64,000 nt of DNA, from NCBI RefSeq assembly GCF_030285625.1, contig NZ_CP127294.1, positions 9,618,001 to 9,682,000 on the forward strand. The letters run 5' to 3'. Each line of letters opens with the position of its first letter. Positions within the stretch are counted from its first letter, which is position 1. Below, piece by piece: positions 18,056-27,088 of the stretch. Source of the stretch: Amycolatopsis sp. 2-15. GTDB taxonomy: Bacteria > Actinomycetota > Actinomycetes > Mycobacteriales > Pseudonocardiaceae. The translations under genes and the position numbers were made by a program. The notes beneath the pieces were generated by a model, which made no database searches, was not told the DNA's origin, and saw only the letters and a list, made by a program, of their open reading frames with translations.

Positions 18056-19036
18056 TCAGTCCTTCTTCCCGAAGCCCACGAACTTCCCCTGCAGCAACGT
18101 GATCGCCACGATGATCACGGTCAGCAGGAACGCGCCCGCGGAACCGACGCCGTAGTTCTGGTCGCCCAGCGCGGAGTCGTAGAGGTACACCAGCGGCGGC
18201 TTCACGGGCGCGGTCGCCGTGCCCGAAAGGCCGGTGCCGAACAGGTTGTAGAACTCGTCGAACGCCTGGAACGCCGCGATGAGGATGAGCAGCAGCACCG
18301 CCACCGACGTGTTCCGCAGCTGCGGCAGCGTGATGTAGCGGAAGGCCTGCCACTTCGACGTACCGTCCAGCTCACCCGCTTCGTAGAGCGAAGGCGAGAT
18401 CGCCTGCAGGCCCGCGAGGAAAAGGATCATGTACAGCCCGACCTGCAGCCACAGCCGCAGTGTGACCACCGCGATCCAGTACACCGGCGGGCTCGTCTCC
18501 GACAGCCACGCCACGGGATCGGCGCCGAACAGGCCGCCGATCACGTTCGCGACCCCCGAGGGCAGGCCGTTGAACAGCGCCATCTTCCACACGAGCGCCG
18601 CGACCACGTAGGACACCGCACCAGGAATGAGGAACACCGTGCGGAAGAACGCCTTGCCGCGGCGGATGCTGTTGACCAGCACGGCCAGCCCCAGCGACGC
18701 GACGAACGTGACCGGCACGATGAACACCGTGAACAGCGCGATGATCAGCAGCGAGTCACGGAACGCGGGATCGGACAACAGGAACGTGTAGTTGTCGAAG
18801 CCGATCCAGTTGCCCAGTGAGATCGTGCCGCGCGCGTCGTTGAACGAGAGCAGGAAGCTCCACGCGATCGCGACGTACTTGAACACGCCGAGCCCGATCA
18901 CCACCGGGGCGGTGAGCAGAGTGAACGCGCCGACCGCGCGCCAGTCCACCTTCCGGCGGCGCCGCTTGGCGGGCGCCGCCGGGGTCCTGGTGGAGGGCGA
19001 CAGTACTGAAGCCGACGACGGGGACGAGACGGCCAT
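18056..19036 (-). CDS. Carbohydrate ABC transporter permease (MalF type)
   Basis: This 326-residue permease has a basic cytosolic N-terminus (KRRRRK), about six membrane helices and the EAA motif SLYEAGELDGTSKWQAFRY. It is the MalF partner of the following permease. The ATG at 19036 was chosen, 1 bp after the binding-protein stop; translation is probably coupled. Confidence 0.92.
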   Translation of the reverse strand: MAVSSPSSASVLSPSTRTPAAPAKRRRRKVDWRAVGAFTLLTAPVVIGLGVFKYVAIAWSFLLSFNDARGTISLGNWIGFDNYTFLLSDPAFRDSLLIIALFTVFIVPVTFVASLGLAVLVNSIRRGKAFFRTVFLIPGAVSYVVAALVWKMALFNGLPSGVANVIGGLFGADPVAWLSETSPPVYWIAVVTLRLWLQVGLYMILFLAGLQAISPSLYEAGELDGTSKWQAFRYITLPQLRNTSVAVLLLILIAAFQAFDEFYNLFGTGLSGTATAPVKPPLVYLYDSALGDQNYGVGSAGAFLLTVIIVAITLLQGKFVGFGKKD

Positions 19037-19037
19037 G

Positions 19038-20324
19038 TCAGGCGAGCTGCTTGTCGACTTCGGCCTGGGCGCGCTTCGCCGCGTCGCCGAGCTCGGCGGC
19101 GGGGTCGGCCTGACCGTTGGCGATCTTCGTGGCGGCCTGCAGGAACAGCGTCGCCGAAGCCTTGTTCCACAGACCCGAGTACGAAAGCCCGTTCTGCTGC
19201 GAGATCGTGACGGCGTCCTTCGCCGCGCCGGAGGAGAACTCGGTGGTCTGCGCCGCGACCTCCTTGCGGGCCGGGATGTGGAAGCCGTACTTGACGCACC
19301 AGTCCTTCTGCAGGTCGGCCTGCTGGATCCACAGCCAGTTGACGAACTTTTTGGCGGCGTCGAGGTTCTTGCTCTTCGCGTTGGCCAGCTGGTACCAGCC
19401 GCCGACGCGCGCGACCTGCCGGCCCGCATCGCCGAACTTCGGCCACGGCACCACACCGAAGTCGTCGCCGAGCGCCTTCTTGATGTCCGGCAGCGACCAC
19501 AGGCCGCCCCACTGCATCGCGGTGGCGTTGTCGGAGAACGCGCCGGGGTCGGACCAGTCGGTGGGGTAGCCCTGCAGCAGGCCGCCGGTGTCGTGCAGCT
19601 GCTTGAGGCCCGCGATCGCGGCGACGGCCTCGGGCGTGGCGAACGCGACCTTCTTGCCACTGGCGTCGAAGAAGTCGGCGCCCGAGGACCACAGCAGCAG
19701 GGTGGCGGCCTCGCCGACGCCGTCGGTGCCGATGTAGAGGCCCTTCTGCTTGCTCGTGGTGAGCTTGCGCGTCGCGTCGAGCAGCTCGGCGAACGTCGTC
19801 GGCGGCTTGACCCCGGCCGCGGCCAGCACGCTCTTGCGGTAGTACAGCATCATGACGTCGTCGATCGTCTTGACGCCGTAGATCTTGCCTTCGACGGTCG
19901 CGGTGTCCAGCGCGGCCTTGGAGAAGTCGCCCTTGACTGGGTCGACGATGTCGTCGAGCGGGGCAAGCAAGCCGTTCTTCACGTTCTGGTAGCGGAAGTC
20001 GCCGATCTCGAACAGGTCGGGCGCGTCCGCGGTGAGCATGGCGGAGTTGAGCTTGGTCTCGTAGTCACCGGCGATCCAGCTGACCTTGATCGCGATGTCC
20101 GGGTTGGCCTTGGTGAACTCCTGTGCGTAGCGCTGCACCGCCTGCTGCGTGCCCGATTCGCCGTACGCGTGGTACCACTGGTTGAGCGTGACCTTCGCCC
20201 CGCCCGCGGCACCGGAGTTCTTGTTCAGCGGGTCGGAGGTGCAGCCCGCCAGAGCGGCTCCCCCGGCGAACAGCACGGAGCCGACGAGGAAGCTCCTGCG
20301 CGACAGGTTTGGGGACGGGGCCAT
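19038..20324 (-). CDS. Extracellular sugar-binding lipoprotein of ABC importer
   Basis: The 428-residue solute-binding protein (family 1) starts with a Tat-type signal (SRRSFLVGS) ending in lipobox LAGC (lipid-anchored Cys28). The mature part has the cluster B/CUT1 layout, with PDLFEIGDFRYQNV and a Trp-rich ligand region (AMQWGGLWSLPD). Position next to a ROK repressor and a divergent alpha-galactosidase suggests a galactoside such as melibiose or raffinose as cargo; that is inference. Confidence 0.92.
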   Translation of the reverse strand: MAPSPNLSRRSFLVGSVLFAGGAALAGCTSDPLNKNSGAAGGAKVTLNQWYHAYGESGTQQAVQRYAQEFTKANPDIAIKVSWIAGDYETKLNSAMLTADAPDLFEIGDFRYQNVKNGLLAPLDDIVDPVKGDFSKAALDTATVEGKIYGVKTIDDVMMLYYRKSVLAAAGVKPPTTFAELLDATRKLTTSKQKGLYIGTDGVGEAATLLLWSSGADFFDASGKKVAFATPEAVAAIAGLKQLHDTGGLLQGYPTDWSDPGAFSDNATAMQWGGLWSLPDIKKALGDDFGVVPWPKFGDAGRQVARVGGWYQLANAKSKNLDAAKKFVNWLWIQQADLQKDWCVKYGFHIPARKEVAAQTTEFSSGAAKDAVTISQQNGLSYSGLWNKASATLFLQAATKIANGQADPAAELGDAAKRAQAEVDKQLA

Positions 20325-20333
20325 GACTTCTCC

Positions 20334-21533
20334 TCACAAACGGTCGGACACGAAAAGACTCTGAACGGCGACAGCGGCGGCGCCCCGTGCCCATTCCTCG
20401 AACGGCAGCGGCCGGATCACCAGGCCGCACCGCGCGGCACTGCCGAAGGCCTGCTCCGCGAACGTGCGGCGGATCTGGTCCTCGAACAGGTCGTAGGTGG
20501 CCACACCCTCGCCCGAGACGACGACCCGTTCCGGGCCGAAGAGGTTGACCAGCGCAGCGAGACCGAGCCCGATCGCGTGGCCCGCGGTCGCGAAGACGGC
20601 CCGCAACGGCTCGTCCCCGGCCCGCGCCCGCGCGACGGCCTTGTCCAGCGTCAGCGCCGGATCCCCCGCGACCCGGCGCGCACTCGCGACGATCGCCTCG
20701 GTCGACGCGATCGCCTCCACACAGCCCGTGCCACCGCAGTGGCAGGCCGGGCCGTCGGCTCCCATGCCGGCGACCGGGACGTGCCCGATCTCGCCGGCCA
20801 CCCCGTGCGCGCCGCCGACGAGCCGGCCGTCGAGCACGAGGGCGCTTCCTATGCCGGTACCCACGGTGACCAGCGCGAACGACGAGGCGCCGACACCTTC
20901 GCCGAACCACTGCTCGGCCACGGTGAGCGCTTTGACGTCGTTCTCGAGCGTGGTCGCCAGGCCCGTGCTGACCTCCAGCAGCTCGGCCAGCGGCACGTCA
21001 CGCCAGCCGAGGAACGGTGAGTAGCGCACGACGCCGGTGTCGCGGTCGACGTCGCCGGAGATCGCGACGCCCAGGCAGTAGGCCCGGTCGCGGAAGCTGG
21101 TGGCGCCGTCGGGCGCCGAGCCGGCCAGCAGTTCGGCGACGAGGTCGACGAGCGCGCGCACCACGTGGTCCACGTCGTGACTGGTCAGCGGGTGGTGCTT
21201 GGCCACGCGGATCTGGGCCTGCAGGTCGGTGACCACGCCGATCAGGTCGTCGCCGGTGATCTTGACGCCGATGAAGTACTCGCGGTCGGGCCGGATGGCC
21301 AGCGGGCTGGCGGGCCGGCCGGCGCCGGGCGCGGTGCGTTCGGCGGAGGCGAGCTCTTCGAGGTAACCGGCTTCGATGAACGGGCGCGCGGCCTTCGTCA
21401 CGGCGGCGGAAGAAAGGCCCGTGCGGCGGGCGACGTCCACGCGGCTGACCGGCCCCTGGGTCAGCACCGTGGTGAACACGGTGGCCGCGGCGGGACTCGT
21501 GATCGGCGCCCTTGCCGGTGCACTGCGTGGCAT
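20334..21533 (-). CDS. ROK-family transcriptional repressor
   Basis: This 399-residue protein has an N-terminal MarR-like winged HTH (SRVDVARRTGLSSAAVTKA) and a ROK sugar-kinase-like domain with TVGTGIGSALVL and the zinc motif CHCGGTGCVEA. An intact GEIGHVPV segment is also present. It precedes the sugar-binding gene by 9 bp, so it is co-transcribed with the importer. An AT-rich inverted repeat (21553-21578) in the divergent promoter region is the likely operator, which would let it control both the importer and the alpha-galactosidase. Confidence 0.92.
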   Translation of the reverse strand: MPRSAPARAPITSPAAATVFTTVLTQGPVSRVDVARRTGLSSAAVTKAARPFIEAGYLEELASAERTAPGAGRPASPLAIRPDREYFIGVKITGDDLIGVVTDLQAQIRVAKHHPLTSHDVDHVVRALVDLVAELLAGSAPDGATSFRDRAYCLGVAISGDVDRDTGVVRYSPFLGWRDVPLAELLEVSTGLATTLENDVKALTVAEQWFGEGVGASSFALVTVGTGIGSALVLDGRLVGGAHGVAGEIGHVPVAGMGADGPACHCGGTGCVEAIASTEAIVASARRVAGDPALTLDKAVARARAGDEPLRAVFATAGHAIGLGLAALVNLFGPERVVVSGEGVATYDLFEDQIRRTFAEQAFGSAARCGLVIRPLPFEEWARGAAAVAVQSLFVSDRL

Positions 21534-21552
21534 GCGCGGAACCGTACGACGG

Positions 21553-21578
21553 ATAAATTAACTTCGTCAAGAATTTAT
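21553..21578. promoter_or_regulatory. Candidate ROK operator between repressor and alpha-galactosidase
   Basis: Perfect 7-bp arms ATAAATT (21553-21559) and AATTTAT (21572-21578) flank a 12-bp spacer that itself contains CTT-N4-AAG. The AT-rich arms stand out in this GC-rich region and resemble known NagC/Mlc/XylR-type ROK operators. It lies 19 bp from the ROK start and 31 bp from the alpha-galactosidase start. Confidence 0.7.
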
Positions 21579-21609
21579 TTTTCCGCTGGTCATCCCTACG
21601 CTCTGACCC

Positions 21610-23685
21610 ATGTCCGTGGAATTCGACGTCGATCACCGGCTGTGGCTACTCCGGACCCGGGAGTCGGCGTACGCGCTGCGGCTTGACGAAGCCGGCCAGC
21701 CGCGGCACGTGCACTGGGGCCCGCCGCTCACGCTGGAGCAGGCGACGCAGATCGCGCGCCGGCGCAACCCCGTGGACTCGAGCTTCGACGAACCCGGCGA
21801 CGACCGGGCGGAGCTGGCGACCGAAGGTGGCGCGTTCTTCGGCGTCGCCGGGCTGTCGGCGCGCTTCGCGGACGAGACGCAGGCGCTCGAGTGGGAATTC
21901 AGCGGCCACGACGCTTCGGCCGACACGCTGGTGGTCCGGCTGCGCGACCGGCACTACCCGCTGGAAGCCGAGCTGAACTACCGCGTGCGCGGCGAAGTCG
22001 TCGAGCGCCGCGCAGTCCTGCGCAACACCGGAACCGAGCCGATCTGCTTGCTGCGCACGGATTCCGCGGCCTGGACGCTCCCCCGTCGCGACGCGTACCG
22101 GGTCTCCCACACGACGGGAGCGTGGAGCGCGGAAGCCGGGCTGCTACGGGAAAACCTGCCTGTCGGCGAGACGACACTGACAAGCCGGCGTGGGGTTTCC
22201 AGCCACCAGGCCCAGCCCTGGGTGATGCTCGACGACGGCACCGCCACCGAAACGCGCGGAGAGGTCTGGAGCACGGCGCTGGCGTGGAGCGGCAGCTGGC
22301 GGATCACCGTCGAGCGCTCGCACACCGGGCGCGTGACGTGGACCGGCGGGTTCGGCCACGATGGCGTGCAGTGGTCCCTGAACCCGGGCGAGACCTGGGA
22401 AACGCCCGTGTTCGCCGGGTTGTACGCGGCCGACGGCTTCGGCGGGGCGAGCCGGCGGTGGCACGCGTACGTGCGCACTTTTGTCCAGCCCCACCCCGAA
22501 GAGCTGCGCCCGGTCGTCTACAACTCGTGGGAGGCCACGGGCTGGGACGTCGACGAGCCCGGCCAGCTCAAGCTCGCCGCCATCGCCGCCGAGGTGGGCG
22601 CGGAGCTGTTCGTGGTCGACGACGGCTGGTTCGGCGCGCGCACCGGCGACGCCGCGGGCCTCGGCGACTGGACCGTGAACCGCGACCGCTTCCCCGAGGG
22701 CCTCGGCCCGCTCGTGGCCGAGGTGCACCGCCTCGGCATGGGCTTCGGGCTGTGGGTCGAGCCGGAGATGGTCAACCCCGACAGCGACCTCTACCGCGCG
22801 CACCCGGACTGGGTGCTGCACATGCCGCACCGCGCACGGACCACGCTGCGCAACCAGCTCGTGCTCGACTTCGGCCGGCCGGAGGTCGCCGACTGGGCGT
22901 ACCAGTGGCTGCACCGGCTCGTCGCCGAGCACGGCATCGACTACCTCAAGTGGGACATGAACCGCGCGTTCACGGAAGCGGGTCCCGGTCGCGTCTGGGT
23001 CGACCACGTTTGCGCGGTCTACGGCGTGCTCGACCGGCTGCGCGCCGACCACCCGGCGCTGCGGATCCAGGCCTGCGCGGGCGGCGGCGGGCGCACGGAC
23101 CTGGGGATCCTCGCGCGCACCGACGAGATCTGGGCTTCGGACAACACCGACGCGGCCGATCGCGTCAAGATCCAGCACGGCTTCTCCCAGGTCCTGCCCG
23201 CGGGCGCGATGGCCGCGTGGGTCACCGACAGCCCCAACCCCCTGACCGGCCGCGAGGCGCCGCTCGAGTTCCGCTTCCACGTCGCGATGGCCGGAGTGCT
23301 CGGCCTCGGCGGCGATCTCACGAAGTGGACCGGCGACGAACTGCGGCGCACGGCGGAGCTCGTGGCTCTGTACAAGCAGATCAGGCCCGTCGTGCAGCAC
23401 GGCGCGGCCTACCGGCTGGCCGATCCCGCCGTCTCCCCGCTCACCGCCGTGCAGTTCGTGCTCGGCGACGACGTCGTGGTGCTGTTCGCGCGGCGCCCGC
23501 ACGACCACGGCCGGCCGATCGTCACCCCTGTGTTGCAGGGGCTCGACCCGGCCGCGCGGTACCACGATGCGGAAACCGGCTGCGTGCACCACGGTGCGGT
23601 GCTGCTGACGCACGGCCTGCCGCTGGAGTTCGCGGGCACGGGACCCGCGAGCAGGCTCGTCCGGCTGCGTCGCGAACCTCGCTAG
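21610..23685 (+). CDS. GH36 alpha-galactosidase
   Basis: The 691-residue enzyme has an N-terminal beta-sandwich, a TIM barrel beginning near YNSWEATGWDV, the nucleophile Asp449 in YLKWDMNR and the acid/base Asp511 in WASDNTDA, all as in GH36 alpha-galactosidases. It hydrolyses terminal alpha-1,6-galactosides. No signal peptide is visible, so it probably acts in the cytosol on sugars brought in by the divergent ABC importer. Length is normal (about 690-730). Confidence 0.95.
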   Translation: MSVEFDVDHRLWLLRTRESAYALRLDEAGQPRHVHWGPPLTLEQATQIARRRNPVDSSFDEPGDDRAELATEGGAFFGVAGLSARFADETQALEWEFSGHDASADTLVVRLRDRHYPLEAELNYRVRGEVVERRAVLRNTGTEPICLLRTDSAAWTLPRRDAYRVSHTTGAWSAEAGLLRENLPVGETTLTSRRGVSSHQAQPWVMLDDGTATETRGEVWSTALAWSGSWRITVERSHTGRVTWTGGFGHDGVQWSLNPGETWETPVFAGLYAADGFGGASRRWHAYVRTFVQPHPEELRPVVYNSWEATGWDVDEPGQLKLAAIAAEVGAELFVVDDGWFGARTGDAAGLGDWTVNRDRFPEGLGPLVAEVHRLGMGFGLWVEPEMVNPDSDLYRAHPDWVLHMPHRARTTLRNQLVLDFGRPEVADWAYQWLHRLVAEHGIDYLKWDMNRAFTEAGPGRVWVDHVCAVYGVLDRLRADHPALRIQACAGGGGRTDLGILARTDEIWASDNTDAADRVKIQHGFSQVLPAGAMAAWVTDSPNPLTGREAPLEFRFHVAMAGVLGLGGDLTKWTGDELRRTAELVALYKQIRPVVQHGAAYRLADPAVSPLTAVQFVLGDDVVVLFARRPHDHGRPIVTPVLQGLDPAARYHDAETGCVHHGAVLLTHGLPLEFAGTGPASRLVRLRREPR

Positions 23686-23715
23686 CGGGGCGGTTCGCCC
23701 ACTAGGCTGCCGGTC

Positions 23716-24672
23716 ATGCCCGCTCGCCCGACCATCGCCGTGACCCGCTGGATCCCCGACGAGGCGGTGAAAGTGCTCGCCGAAGCGGGCGAGGTGCGGC
23801 TATCGGACCTCGACCGTCCGCTGACGCCGGAAGAGCTGCGCTCGTTCGTGGCCGGGGCGTCGGCGATCGTCTCGATGCTGCACGATCGGATCGACGCTTC
23901 GGTGGTGGAAGCCGCGGGGCCGCAGCTGGCGGTCGTGGCGAACGTGGCCGTCGGCTACGACAACGTCGATGTACCGGCGCTGGCCGCGCGCGAGGTGACC
24001 GTGACCAACACCCCCGGCGTGCTCACCGACGCGACGGCCGACTTGGCGTTCGGGCTGCTGCTGGCCGTGACGCGCCGGCTCGGCGAGGGCGAGCGGCTGC
24101 TGCGCGCGCGGCAGCCGTGGTCGTTCCACCTGGGGTTCCTGCTCGGTTCGGGGTTGCAGGGCAAGACGCTCGGTATCGTCGGGCTGGGGCAGATCGGTCG
24201 CGCGATGGCCACGCGCGCCGCGGCGTTCGGGCTGCGGACCGTCTACTCGGGACGGTCCGAGAAACCGGACTTCGACGGCGAGTTCGTGCCGTTCGACGAG
24301 CTGCTGCGCCGTTCGGACTTCGTCTCGCTGCACTGCCCGCTCACGCCGGAAACCCGCCACCTGATCGACGCGGCGGCGCTGCGAGCCATGAAACGGACCG
24401 CTTACCTCGTGAACACCACCCGCGGCCCGGTCGTCGACGAGGCGGCGCTGGCCGACGCGCTGGCGGCCGGCGAGATCGCGGGCGCCGCGCTGGACGTGTT
24501 CGAACGCGAGCCCGAGGTCGAGCCGCGGCTGCTGGAGCGTGACGACGTCGTGGTCATGCCGCACCTGGGCTCGGCGACCGTGGAGACGCGCACCGCGATG
24601 GCCGTGCTGGCCGCCCGAAACGTGACCTCGGTACTCGCCGGAGAAGCACCGCTGACGGAGGTAACCCCTTGA
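23716..24672 (+). CDS. D-2-hydroxyacid dehydrogenase (glyoxylate/hydroxypyruvate reductase type)
   Basis: The 318-residue protein has the D-isomer hydroxyacid dehydrogenase layout: an NAD-binding GIVGLGQIGRAM motif (about residues 154-165), catalytic Arg in NTTRGPVVDE, Glu in DVFEREP and His in VMPHLGSA. It is followed by glycerate kinase in a 4-nt overlap, so hydroxypyruvate or tartronate-semialdehyde/glyoxylate reduction to glycerate is the best guess. Substrate cannot be fixed from sequence. Confidence 0.88.
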   Translation: MPARPTIAVTRWIPDEAVKVLAEAGEVRLSDLDRPLTPEELRSFVAGASAIVSMLHDRIDASVVEAAGPQLAVVANVAVGYDNVDVPALAAREVTVTNTPGVLTDATADLAFGLLLAVTRRLGEGERLLRARQPWSFHLGFLLGSGLQGKTLGIVGLGQIGRAMATRAAAFGLRTVYSGRSEKPDFDGEFVPFDELLRRSDFVSLHCPLTPETRHLIDAAALRAMKRTAYLVNTTRGPVVDEAALADALAAGEIAGAALDVFEREPEVEPRLLERDDVVVMPHLGSATVETRTAMAVLAARNVTSVLAGEAPLTEVTP

Positions 24673-25793
24673 CTCGTGTCGTCATCGCCCCGGACAAGTT
24701 CAAGGGCAGCCTCACCGCGGTCGCCGCGGCCGAGGCGATCGCCCTCGGAGTGCGCGACGCGCTGCCCGACGCCGACATCGCCGCCTGCCCCGTCGCCGAC
24801 GGTGGCGAAGGCACCCTCGAAGTGCTGGAGAACGCGGGCGGCGAGCTCGTGCGGCTCTCGGTGCGCGGGCCGCTGGAGGACCACGTCGACGCGCGATACG
24901 TGGTGCTCGACGGCACGGCCTACATCGAGTCGGCGCGCGCGTGCGGCATCGAGTTCGTGGACCCGACGCCGGAGACCGCGCTGACCGCGCACACGTGGGG
25001 CGTCGGCGAACTGCTCGGCGACGCGCTGTCGCGCGGTGCTTCCCGGCTCGTGCTGACGGTCGGCGGCACCGCGAGCACCGACGGCGGCGCCGGCATGCTC
25101 GCCGCGCTGGGCGCCGGGGTCTTCGACGCGTTCGACGCCCCCATCGGCCTCGGCGGCGGCACGCTCTCGCGCGTCGCGAAGGTCGAGCTGGGCCCGGCAC
25201 GCGAACGGCTGGGCTCGGTTCCGGTCACCGTCGCGACGGACGTGACCAACCCGCTCGTCGGGCCGAATGGCGCCGCGGCGGTCTTCGGCCCCCAGAAGGG
25301 CGCGCGGCAGCACGAGGTGACGGAACTGGACGCGGCGCTGGGCCACTGGGCTCAGGCACTGGTCAACGCGGGCGCCCCGGACATTTCGGCGATCCCCGGC
25401 GCGGGTGCCGGCGGCGGAGTCGCGGGCGGCGCCATCGCGGGTCTCGGTGCGACGGTCGCGTCGGGCTTCGACCTCATCGCCGGCCTCACCGGCGTGGACA
25501 CGGCTCTGGTCGGCGCCGACCTCGTGATCACCGGCGAGGGATCACTGGACTCTCAAAGCCTGTCCGGCAAGGCCCCGGCCGGCATCGCCGCCCGGGCCGG
25601 CCGCGCGGGCGTGCCGCTGATGATCCTGGCCGGGCGCATCCAGCTCGACGCCGGCGACCTCGCCAGCCTGGGCGTGGTCGGCAGCAGCGCCCTCATCGAC
25701 CACGCGCCATCACTCGACCACGCACGCACCCACGCGGCCGAACTACTCCGCGCCCGCGCCGGCCACCTCGTACGCACCTGGGCCGCCCGCTGA
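24669..25793 (+). CDS. Glycerate 2-kinase (GarK/GlxK family)
   Basis: This 374-residue protein is a class II glycerate kinase: APDKFKGSLTA at the N-terminus, PVADGGEGTLE, GGTASTDGGAGML and VITGEGSLDSQSL near the C-terminus are family hallmarks. It makes 2-phosphoglycerate from glycerate and ATP. The start is TTG at 24669, supported by GGAGG about 7 nt upstream and a TTGA overlap with the previous stop. With the hydroxyacid dehydrogenase it forms a short glycerate-forming route. Confidence 0.92.
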   Translation: MTRVVIAPDKFKGSLTAVAAAEAIALGVRDALPDADIAACPVADGGEGTLEVLENAGGELVRLSVRGPLEDHVDARYVVLDGTAYIESARACGIEFVDPTPETALTAHTWGVGELLGDALSRGASRLVLTVGGTASTDGGAGMLAALGAGVFDAFDAPIGLGGGTLSRVAKVELGPARERLGSVPVTVATDVTNPLVGPNGAAAVFGPQKGARQHEVTELDAALGHWAQALVNAGAPDISAIPGAGAGGGVAGGAIAGLGATVASGFDLIAGLTGVDTALVGADLVITGEGSLDSQSLSGKAPAGIAARAGRAGVPLMILAGRIQLDAGDLASLGVVGSSALIDHAPSLDHARTHAAELLRARAGHLVRTWAAR

Positions 25794-25800
25794 CAGGATC

Positions 25801-25842
25801 GGGTCCGTAAACGACCACGCTCACCGGACCGGATCCGGACCC
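25801..25842 (+). terminator. Possible terminator hairpin after glycerate kinase
   Basis: GGGTCCG (25801-25807) pairs with CGGACCC (25836-25842), with CGGACC and GGATCC words between them. It starts 7 bp past the glycerate kinase stop. There is no U run, so this is a weak call. Confidence 0.4.
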
Positions 25843-25844
25843 GA

Positions 25845-25971
25845 CCACAACGCGAGATCGCGCCGGTTTCCGGATTGTGCGGTGCGATCGGCCCCCGGCC
25901 GATCCGACCGCACAATCCGGAAACCGGCTTCGCGGCGATCTCGCACGCCCCGGCGGAGCCGGGGCCAAAAA
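25845..25971 (-). repeat. Dispersed palindromic element, copy 1 (3' of the HesB-like gene)
   Basis: Read on the minus strand, the element begins 18 nt after the HesB-like stop with a T-rich run, then a small hairpin GCCCCGGC-TCC-GCCGGGGC (25947-25965), then a long hairpin (25852-25944). The long hairpin has outer arms GCGAGATCGC/GCGATCTCGC, a perfect 21-bp middle stem (25863-25883 with 25907-25927), a 2x2 mismatch and an inner GATCGGCC/GGCCGATC stem. Copy 2 lies at 41326-41458. The two copies differ in the stems in ways that keep pairing. It encodes no protein. Confidence 0.85.
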
Positions 25972-25989
25972 CACAGCAGCGAGATTCAA

Positions 25990-26286
25990 TCAACTCTGTT
26001 GCGGCAGCACCGCAAAGGCCACGTCGCCGGTTTCGTCCTGCTGGACGTCGAGAACCTTGTCGTCCAGGAGAGCGGCGGCCTGGGGTTCGAGGAAGACCTT
26101 CGCGCCGGCGTCGGTGCCCACGACGCGGTCGCCGTCCTGGGGAGAGGGGGCGACGGAAAGCGCGAGCTGAGCGCCCTCGCCCTCCTGCACGCTCTGGAGG
26201 GCGAACCGCAGCCCGCTCTCCTCGGCGCCCTGTTGAGCCGTCAGCGCGGAGATCGCTTCGGCAGCGGCTTCGGTCACGGTCAGCAT
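25990..26286 (-). CDS. HesB-like (A-type Fe-S carrier fold) protein without cysteines
   Basis: The 98-residue protein begins MLTVTEAAAEAISAL and continues with RFALQSVQEGEGAQLALSV and a VVGTDAGAKVFLEPQAAALLDDKVLDV segment, matching the HesB/IscA-like fold. A-type carriers need three conserved Cys to bind Fe-S clusters; this chain has none, so cluster transfer seems excluded. Such Cys-free members are annotated as HesB-like in actinomycetes, with unknown role. It stands alone, with copy 1 of the palindromic element directly downstream. Confidence 0.75.
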   Translation of the reverse strand: MLTVTEAAAEAISALTAQQGAEESGLRFALQSVQEGEGAQLALSVAPSPQDGDRVVGTDAGAKVFLEPQAAALLDDKVLDVQQDETGDVAFAVLPQQS

Positions 26287-26588
26287 CTTCGGCCTTCCCT
26301 TCGTCGCGGTCGGATGCGATGGGTTTTCACGCTAGGGGCGCCCGTTCGGCAGCGCAGCGTGAGCGGCGCACTCGCCGAGCAGCCGTGGGACCGGTCACAA
26401 AGACGTTTGAAAACCGGGCGTTCTGCCCAGTCGCGGGCGCGGGTGCGCGCGGACACTCAAAAAAAACGGAATAGCCGGGGAGCCGCGCGGGCTGAACTAC
26501 GTGAGCGGAGCGCCTGTCAGCGGGATCACAAGTGTTCAATGGCTTCATCAGGTTCACAAGTTTGTGAAGCAGAGGTAGCGTCACGATC
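26287..26588. promoter_or_regulatory. Divergent intergenic region with a TTCACAA-GT-TTGTGAA palindrome
   Basis: This 302-bp region separates the HesB-like gene from the GtrA-like gene. At 26553-26568 there is a perfect inverted repeat, TTCACAA (26553-26559), 2-nt centre, TTGTGAA (26562-26568), ending 20 bp before the GtrA-like start. A partial second copy (ATCACAAGTGTTCA) lies at 26525-26538. The pair look like operator half-sites for a dimeric repressor of the + strand genes. An A-rich run (about 26459-26466) is also notable. No gene is visible. Confidence 0.55.
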
Positions 26589-27077
26589 ATGACCACCACC
26601 AGGTGGACGCCCCGGCCGCCGCTTTTCCACCGGGACCCGCAGCGTCACCACGAGGACCACGAGCTCGGCGGACACGCTGCCTGGTACCTCGTCGCCGGCG
26701 GCGTCACCACGGGCCTGCAGGCCGTGCTCTTCCTGGTTCTGCGCCCCGAGTTCGGCTCGCAGTGGGCGAACCTGGTGGCCATCGCGCTCACGACGGTCGG
26801 CAACACCGAGTTCCACCGCCGCGTCACCTTCGCCGGGCGCGCGAGCAAGGCCGGCCAGCGCCACCTGCAGGACTTCCTCACCTTCGTCTTCTACGCCGGC
26901 TACGGCTCGATCGTCTTGGCCACCCTCGACGCCGTGGTCAGCCACCCGACGGCGTGGGAGGAAACGGCGAGCCTGCTGGCGGCCAGCTTCGTCGGCGGGG
27001 TCGTGCGGTTCGCCGTGCTGCGGTGGTGGGTCTTCGCCCACGCCGAGCCCGAAGCGCCCGCCGCGGACCAGGACTAA
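26589..27077 (+). CDS. GtrA-like small membrane protein
   Basis: The 162-residue protein has about four hydrophobic segments (starting AAWYLVAGGVTTGLQAVLFL) and the GtrA-family hallmark region around NTEFHRRVTFAG. GtrA proteins are thought to help flip lipid-linked sugars, but many actinobacterial members are uncharacterised. It is followed 11 bp later by two DUF202 genes, probably in one transcript. Confidence 0.75.
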   Translation: MTTTRWTPRPPLFHRDPQRHHEDHELGGHAAWYLVAGGVTTGLQAVLFLVLRPEFGSQWANLVAIALTTVGNTEFHRRVTFAGRASKAGQRHLQDFLTFVFYAGYGSIVLATLDAVVSHPTAWEETASLLAASFVGGVVRFAVLRWWVFAHAEPEAPAADQD

Positions 27078-27088
27078 CGTCCGGGTTC

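Noticed and set aside
25845..25971. Insertion-sequence remnant or attachment site
   Set aside because: No transposase, no target duplication seen, and the second copy differs by compensating stem changes rather than by decay.
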